In this document: positions 61,606 to 64,000 of the stretch, one piece after another
Position numbering within the stretch: position 1 is the first letter of the stretch
Layout of the letters: the number at the start of each line of letters is the position of its first letter
Assembly: GCF_030418295.1 (NCBI RefSeq)
Contig: NZ_JAUHQA010000001.1
Coordinates: 620,001-684,000, forward strand
Origin: Demequina muriae
GTDB taxonomy: Bacteria > Actinomycetota > Actinomycetes > Actinomycetales > Demequinaceae
DNA: 64,000 bases
Direction of reading: 5' to 3'
Translations under genes and position numbers: made by a program
The notes under the pieces: model-generated
The model's database searches: none
What the model saw: only the letters and a program-made list of their open reading frames with translations
What the model was told of the DNA's origin: nothing

Positions 61606-62835
61606 TCACGGACCTCGCAGCAGCTCGTCGAGCCGGTGCCCGCGTTGCTCGAAGAGTTCCTGGTGCGGCGGATACCCTCCCGCGCGCTCGAGCCCCGCCT
61701 GGCCCCATTGAAAGAGGGTCGCAAGCTCGACGACGCCTCCCTCGGTGCGCCCGGAGACGCCCACGATCTCTCGCACACGCCGTACGCCCCGAGCATCGAG
61801 CCCCAGGTGCACGACCAGATCGATGGCCGATGCGACGGTGGGCACCACGAAGCGGTCGGAGACGTTCTCGCCCGCGAGCAGTGGCAGCGTGCACATCTTC
61901 GTGATCGCGTCGCGAGCGCTGTTCGCGTGGATGGTGCACATCCCAGGAACTCCCGCGTTGAGTGCGATCAGCATGTCGAGCGCCTCGGCTTCACGCACTT
62001 CGCCGATGATGATGCGGCTCGGCCGCATGCGCAGCGCTTCTTTGACGAGCCTGCGCAGCGGGATCTCGCCTGTGCCCTCGAGCGAGGGCTGACGGCACTG
62101 GAGCGCCACCCAGTCCCGGGTCGGCACGGCGACCTCGAACACCTCTTCGCACGAGATGACGCGCTCACGGGCAGGAATCGCTCCCGCGAGCGCGCCCAGC
62201 ATGGTGGTCTTGCCCGCCTGAGTCGCGCCCGAGATCAGCACGTTCAGGCCCGTGTCGACTGCCGCGGCGAGGAAGTCCGCCGCCTGCTGAGGCAGCACGC
62301 CGAGCGCGACCATGTCGTTCACGTGACGCGCTCGCACCACGAACTTGCGGATGTTGACGCTCCAGTGCTCGCGCGTCACGTCCGGGATCACGACGTGAAG
62401 ACGCTCGCCACCGGGGAGCGTCGCGTCCACGAACGGGCTCGAGAGGTCCAGGCGGCGGCCGGACTGCTTGAGCATGCGCTCGACGAGATCGCGCACCGTG
62501 TCCTCGCTCAGCAGCGTCGGTGTGAGCTCCGGGGCGCCGCGCCGCGAGATGTACACCTGCGTGGGCGCGTTGATCCAGATCTCCTCGACCTCGGGGTCGT
62601 CGAGGTAGCGCTGCAGGGGGCCGAGGCCGGAGACGTTGTCCATCAGCGCCTGCGCCGCCGCCCCGGGGTCCGTGATCGCGGGCACCGCCCCGGCGAGCGC
62701 GCGGTGCTCCCACGCGGACAGAGCGTCGTCGACTAGGCCGCGGACCGCATCGGCCTCGCGCACGGGATCGAGCCCGGCGCTGCGAATGCTCTCGCGCACC
62801 TGGGCCTCGATGCGCTCCAGGGTCCCCCCGCTCAT
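61606..62835 (-). CDS. tadA: Tad pilus assembly ATPase TadA/CpaF
   Basis: 409 residues from ATG 62835. Secretion ATPase motifs are intact: Walker A ISGATQAGKTTML, Asp box VISCEEVFEV, Walker B RIIIGEVREAEALDML and the His box MCTIHANSARDAI. It powers Flp/Tad pilus assembly. First gene of the visible tad operon. A CpaE/TadZ gene is not seen upstream. Confidence 0.92.
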   Translation of the reverse strand: MSGGTLERIEAQVRESIRSAGLDPVREADAVRGLVDDALSAWEHRALAGAVPAITDPGAAAQALMDNVSGLGPLQRYLDDPEVEEIWINAPTQVYISRRGAPELTPTLLSEDTVRDLVERMLKQSGRRLDLSSPFVDATLPGGERLHVVIPDVTREHWSVNIRKFVVRARHVNDMVALGVLPQQAADFLAAAVDTGLNVLISGATQAGKTTMLGALAGAIPARERVISCEEVFEVAVPTRDWVALQCRQPSLEGTGEIPLRRLVKEALRMRPSRIIIGEVREAEALDMLIALNAGVPGMCTIHANSARDAITKMCTLPLLAGENVSDRFVVPTVASAIDLVVHLGLDARGVRRVREIVGVSGRTEGGVVELATLFQWGQAGLERAGGYPPHQELFEQRGHRLDELLRGP

Positions 62836-62958
62836 GCGCCTTGAGAGTAGAGGGAAACCCGCGACCGCGGTACCCCCTGTGGAAAGACAACGGCCTCGCA
62901 CACGGCCGATGCGGGGGCTCGGAGCGTCAGGTCGGCGTGCGCGGCCCGTCGCCGCAAA

Positions 62959-62992
62959 GGCCAGACCCGCCCCTGTGGGACGGGCCTGGCCT
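62959..62992. terminator. Bidirectional hairpin between methyltransferase and tad genes
   Basis: GGCCAG-A-CCCG pairs with CGGG-C-CTGGCC around an 11-nt loop, 46 bp past the methyltransferase stop and about 125 bp before tadA on the same strand. Confidence 0.7.
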
Positions 62993-63037
62993 CCGTCTGG
63001 CCGGACGTGCACGCGGGTCAGCACGTCTACCCCTGGG

Positions 63038-64000
63038 TCAGGCCCGTGCCTCGAGGATGAGGTTGAACGGCGTCTCCGCGGCCACCCTCACCCGGCTGAA
63101 GCCGGCGGCGCGGAGCACCTCGGTGAGCGCGGCAGGCCCGGCCTGCGCGCCGAGGACGTGCTGCCCGCCCTGGGCGAGAGCACCGGGAGTGCACAGCAAG
63201 GTCGAGCCCGCGTAGTACGCGCGGCCGATAGGGCCGACGTTGTCCTCGAGCCGGTCACCTGCCCGAGGTTCGACCACCATGAGGACCCCGTCCTCGGCCA
63301 GCGCGCGGCGTGCCGCGGCCGCGGCCCCGATCGGGTCGCCCATGTCGTGCAGGGCATCGAAGAAGCAGGCCAGGTCGAATCCGCGTGCTGGAAGGTCGAC
63401 GGCATCGAGCTCCTCGTACCGCACCCGGTCGGTCACCCCTGCCTGATGGGCGCGGTCACGGGCCGCCTCGATCGAGGCGCCGTGGCTGTCATAGCCGACG
63501 AAGGTCGAGCGCGGGAACTCCGCGGCCATCAGTGTGGTGGCCAGACCATATCCGCACCCGATGTCGGCCACCGTTGCGCCTGCCTCGAGACGCTCAGTGA
63601 CCCCGTCGAGCGCGGGGAGCCACGCCTGCACGAGACTCGAGCGGTAGGTGGCGCCGTAGAAGCGCTCGACTCCTCGGTAAAGGCGAGGGTCATGCGCACC
63701 CCATGCGAGCGCCCCGTCGCCGCGGAATGCTCCCTCGAGCAGCTCGGTATCGGCCCAGACCGCGGCGATGATCTCGAAGAAGCCTCCGAGGAAATACGGC
63801 GATTCCTCGTCCGCGAGGGCTGCGGCATGCTCGGGAGGGAGGGTGAACCGGCCGTCCTCATGCTCGATGTAGCCGCCCGCCGCCTGGTTCCGCAGCCACT
63901 CGAGCACAAGCCGCTCGTGCGTCCCGGTGAGTGCGGCGAGCTCGCCTGCGGTCATCTGCCGCCCGGACGCCATCGCCCGGTAGAGACCGAGGCGGTCTCC
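63038..64000 (-). CDS. SAM-dependent methyltransferase with winged-helix N-terminus, partial
   Basis: The frame continues beyond the right edge: the last bases still encode GDRLGLYRAMASGRQMTAGE, so the ATG at 63973 is internal. The N-terminal part is a winged helix (TGTHERLVLEWLRNQAAGGY). The class I fold follows, with motif I VADIGCGYGLATT, then FDLACFFDALHDMGDP and DGVLMVVEPRAGD. Substrate unknown; it resembles bacterial O- or C-methyltransferases with an N-terminal dimerisation/HTH domain. Confidence 0.85.
   Translation of the reverse strand, partial: GDRLGLYRAMASGRQMTAGELAALTGTHERLVLEWLRNQAAGGYIEHEDGRFTLPPEHAAALADEESPYFLGGFFEIIAAVWADTELLEGAFRGDGALAWGAHDPRLYRGVERFYGATYRSSLVQAWLPALDGVTERLEAGATVADIGCGYGLATTLMAAEFPRSTFVGYDSHGASIEAARDRAHQAGVTDRVRYEELDAVDLPARGFDLACFFDALHDMGDPIGAAAAARRALAEDGVLMVVEPRAGDRLEDNVGPIGRAYYAGSTLLCTPGALAQGGQHVLGAQAGPAALTEVLRAAGFSRVRVAAETPFNLILEARA

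Overview
High-GC DNA with actinobacterial hallmarks: a tmRNA gene with the tag ADSKRTDFALAA, an ftsE-ftsX-M23-smpB cluster downstream of prfB, many ATGA/GTGA-coupled operons, and several apparently leaderless genes. The gene content (polysaccharide degradation, arabinose use, mixed-acid fermentation, Tad pilus) suggests a facultatively anaerobic, plant-polymer-degrading actinobacterium, perhaps of the Cellulomonas/Demequina type. The taxon is an inference.

Positions 1-25300 form a carbohydrate-use island. A secreted multidomain glycosidase (GH43-like, two discoidin-like modules, GH59-like; cut by the window edge) lies divergent to an acetyltransferase/toroid fusion. A long minus-strand operon follows: DUF2264 protein, sugar-binding lipoprotein, two permeases, YesL, GH88 unsaturated uronyl hydrolase, FAH-family protein, KduI/IolB isomerase, KduD, KDPG aldolase and KDG kinase. 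Opposite it are a heparinase II/III-like lyase and a chimeric regulator (DeoR helix-turn-helix plus LacI-type sensor). Together they import unsaturated uronate oligosaccharides and convert them to pyruvate and glyceraldehyde 3-phosphate. araBDA and an aldo/keto reductase follow.

Positions 25400-37900 are mainly housekeeping: ssrA, a TetR/MMPL pair, a serine-hydrolase-like gene, a DUF2207 protein, smpB, the FtsEX-M23 division module, a DUF1801 protein and prfB. Positions 37600-47550 hold fermentation genes: adhE, an OFA-family antiporter with a small partner, a TDT/SLAC1-type carrier, a rhodanese lipoprotein behind a CsoR/CstR-like palindrome, and pflA/pflB. The adhE, antiporter and pflB upstream regions share a DosR-like GGGAC-N4-GNCCC box.

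Positions 49200-62835 are a minimal Tad pilus locus (tadA, tadB, tadC, small pilin-like gene, three TadE/F-like genes) on the minus strand. It is split inside tadC by a ~9.07 kb element (about 50924-60001). The element has a large serine integrase at its left end, a P22-type major capsid protein, a head-tail adaptor, a small-terminase-like protein, a putative replication protein beside a cluster of inverted TGTAA repeats, two related mini zinc fingers, a HIRAN-domain protein and a membrane protein. It has no portal, large terminase, protease, tail or lysis gene. I read it as a capsid-encoding phage satellite that disrupts tadC and whose excision could restore it. This is the most novel item in the window. 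The window ends in a partial SAM-dependent methyltransferase.
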